A DNA stretch of 42,914 bases, from NCBI GenBank assembly GCA_002722705.1, contig PBMP01000032.1, positions 1 to 42,914 on the forward strand, read 5' to 3'. Each line of letters opens with the position of its first letter. Positions within the stretch are counted from its first letter, which is position 1. The notes below the pieces were generated by a model. The model saw only the letters and a program-made list of their open reading frames with translations, did not search any database and was not told where the DNA came from. Source of the DNA: Pseudobdellovibrionaceae bacterium. Its GTDB lineage: Bacteria > Bdellovibrionota > UBA1018 > UBA6935. Made by a program: the position numbers and the translations under genes. This document shows, piece after piece, positions 42,167 through 42,914 of this stretch.

Positions 42167-42682
42167 ATGGCTGAATTTTTAGGTGACATTGCTGTCATGT
42201 TTGAGGTTTTGATTCTTGGAGCAGGGCTCGTCGTTCTGCATTTCGGAAAAAAACAAAGCGCGAAGCTCATTTTGTGGGCAGGAAATCTGCTTGTCGCCGC
42301 TTCAGTAGCAGGGCTGATCTGTAGCGGTTATTACTACTTTAAGTATTTCTTTGCTGGTGAATTTGAACACGCCTATCCAACCGCCGCCGTGCAAGGCGGG
42401 CCCATGGGTATGGGTCAAATGAGTGGAATGATGTCCAACGGAATGATGGGTCGAGGTATGGGACAGGGCATGATGGGCAAGGGACAAATGAGCATGCAGA
42501 CGATGATGATGAACAACATGCAAAAGTGTATGTCCGGGATGCAAGGAAAAATGATGGACAACTCTATGATGAAAGACATGAAAAGCTGCATGATGAATCA
42601 GGCGATGGAGAGCCAGAGGAGTGCTGATCCCGACAATTCTTCTGATCACGAATCACATCACCCGGAAGAAGAAAAGAAATGA
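42167..42682 (+). CDS. Methionine-rich membrane protein, putative copper binder
   Basis: 171 residues from ATG 42167, which is 7 bases after AGGAG; ATG 42161 overlaps the previous stop but is too close to the site. Two membrane helices (about 6-26 and 34-54) lead to a tail (about 75-150) packed with Met in MxM and MMxxGMM patterns (GMGQMSGMMSNGMMGRGM), plus Cys in MQKCMSGM and MKSCMM, ending with His/Glu (SSDHESHHPEEEKK). Met/Cys/His-rich tails bind Cu(I) in periplasmic chaperones. It follows a CsoR-type operator and probably buffers copper with CopB. No named family recognised. Confidence 0.75.
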   Translation: MAEFLGDIAVMFEVLILGAGLVVLHFGKKQSAKLILWAGNLLVAASVAGLICSGYYYFKYFFAGEFEHAYPTAAVQGGPMGMGQMSGMMSNGMMGRGMGQGMMGKGQMSMQTMMMNNMQKCMSGMQGKMMDNSMMKDMKSCMMNQAMESQRSADPDNSSDHESHHPEEEKK

Positions 42683-42697
42683 TACTCACGCCGCCAC

Positions 42698-42847
42698 GTG
42701 TTTAAGATCGGCAGAACACAACTCATTCTGGTAGTCCTTGTCGCTTTTCTTTGGTCGATATGCTTTCCATTGATCGAGTTGGGACATCGAGCTGCACCTC
42801 CATTGAGGTTCGCAGCACTGCGCAGTCTAGGGCGTATCCTCATTTAA
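42698..42847 (+). pseudogene. Truncated EamA/DMT-family transporter remnant
   Basis: A 49-residue frame starting GTG at 42698 reads LILVVLVAFLWSICFPLIEL then APPLRFAALR, the N-terminal helix and loop of EamA (drug/metabolite transporter) proteins, which normally exceed 280 residues. It stops at 42845 after SLGRILI. No continuation was seen in the other two frames through 42,914. It is likely a gene fragment cut by rearrangement; it begins 16 bases after the Met-rich gene. Confidence 0.6.
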
Positions 42848-42914
42848 AAACACCGCGTCACTTTCCGATTTTAATCCAGATAAGGGAGCAAGCGAGATAG
42901 AGAATGGATTTATA

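Noticed and set aside
42302..42649. A His-rich 115-residue frame antisense to the Met-rich protein.
   Set aside because: The His repeats are the reverse complement of ATG-rich DNA; there is no signal for translation.
1..42914. CRISPR arrays, complete insertion sequences, rRNA genes, replication origins.
   Set aside because: No spaced identical repeats, transposase motifs or rRNA sequence were seen.

Overview
The window joins two different kinds of DNA at a tRNA gene. Positions 1 to about 18,450 look like bacterial chromosome: AT-rich, densely packed with short-spaced genes in both orientations, and with several exported proteins, lipoproteins and signalling proteins (FHA, PilZ, HD-GYP) among housekeeping genes (lnt, glpX, pgsA, corrinoid adenosyltransferase). 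The content suggests a Gram-negative bacterium (lipoprotein N-acyltransferase, lipoproteins) of the Bdellovibrionota/former Deltaproteobacteria type. That placement is inferred from gene style, not from a marker gene.

Region 1 (1-18,450). A histidine phosphatase and an FHA membrane protein are divergent; then come a putative metalloprotease, an RCC1-repeat lipoprotein, a subtilisin-like protease, lnt, a small lipoprotein, a zinc-ribbon acidic protein, a coiled-coil/alpha-crystallin protein, an HD-GYP protein, a minus-strand set with glpX, and pgsA with an adenosyltransferase. At least eight genes here have a -10-like hexamer ending only 6-7 bases before the start codon, which predicts leaderless transcripts. 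Several convergent pairs overlap at their stop codons.

Region 2 (18,448 to the end). A complete tRNA-Gly(GCC) gene is followed by three tandem 11-bp repeats, a double-HTH regulator and a small partner gene. The remaining sequence is visibly more G+C-rich and uses clear Shine-Dalgarno sites. This is the usual architecture of an element inserted at a tRNA 3' end. The far attachment site is not inside the window and no integrase was found.

The cargo is dominated by a minus-strand gene train from about 37,600 down to 21,103. In transcription order it holds a CsoR-type metal repressor, a DUF2933 protein, an isoprenylcysteine-methyltransferase-like membrane protein, a degenerate HMA-domain protein, a beta-CASP metallo-beta-lactamase RNA nuclease, a P-loop NTPase, PEP synthase, a CopB-type copper ATPase, FtsH, a DUF2238 membrane protein, a phosphoglucomutase/phosphomannomutase, a frameshifted dicarboxylate symporter, a PfkB kinase, a UbiB-like kinase and a membrane di-iron hydroxylase. 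Nine junctions are four-base ATGA or GTGA overlaps, so the set is probably translated as a coupled unit. Around it are a CDF metal exporter, a TetR regulator with its palindromic operator, a DUF4833 protein, a D-2-hydroxyacid dehydrogenase, a DUF6629 protein, a lycopene-cyclase-domain protein, and two small membrane proteins, one extremely methionine-rich. A CsoR-type GC-rich palindrome lies both before csoR and before the Met-rich pair, suggesting one copper-responsive circuit. The combination of metal efflux, membrane proteolysis, RNA turnover and reversal of lower glycolysis reads as a transferable stress and metabolic-adaptation package. That interpretation is inference.
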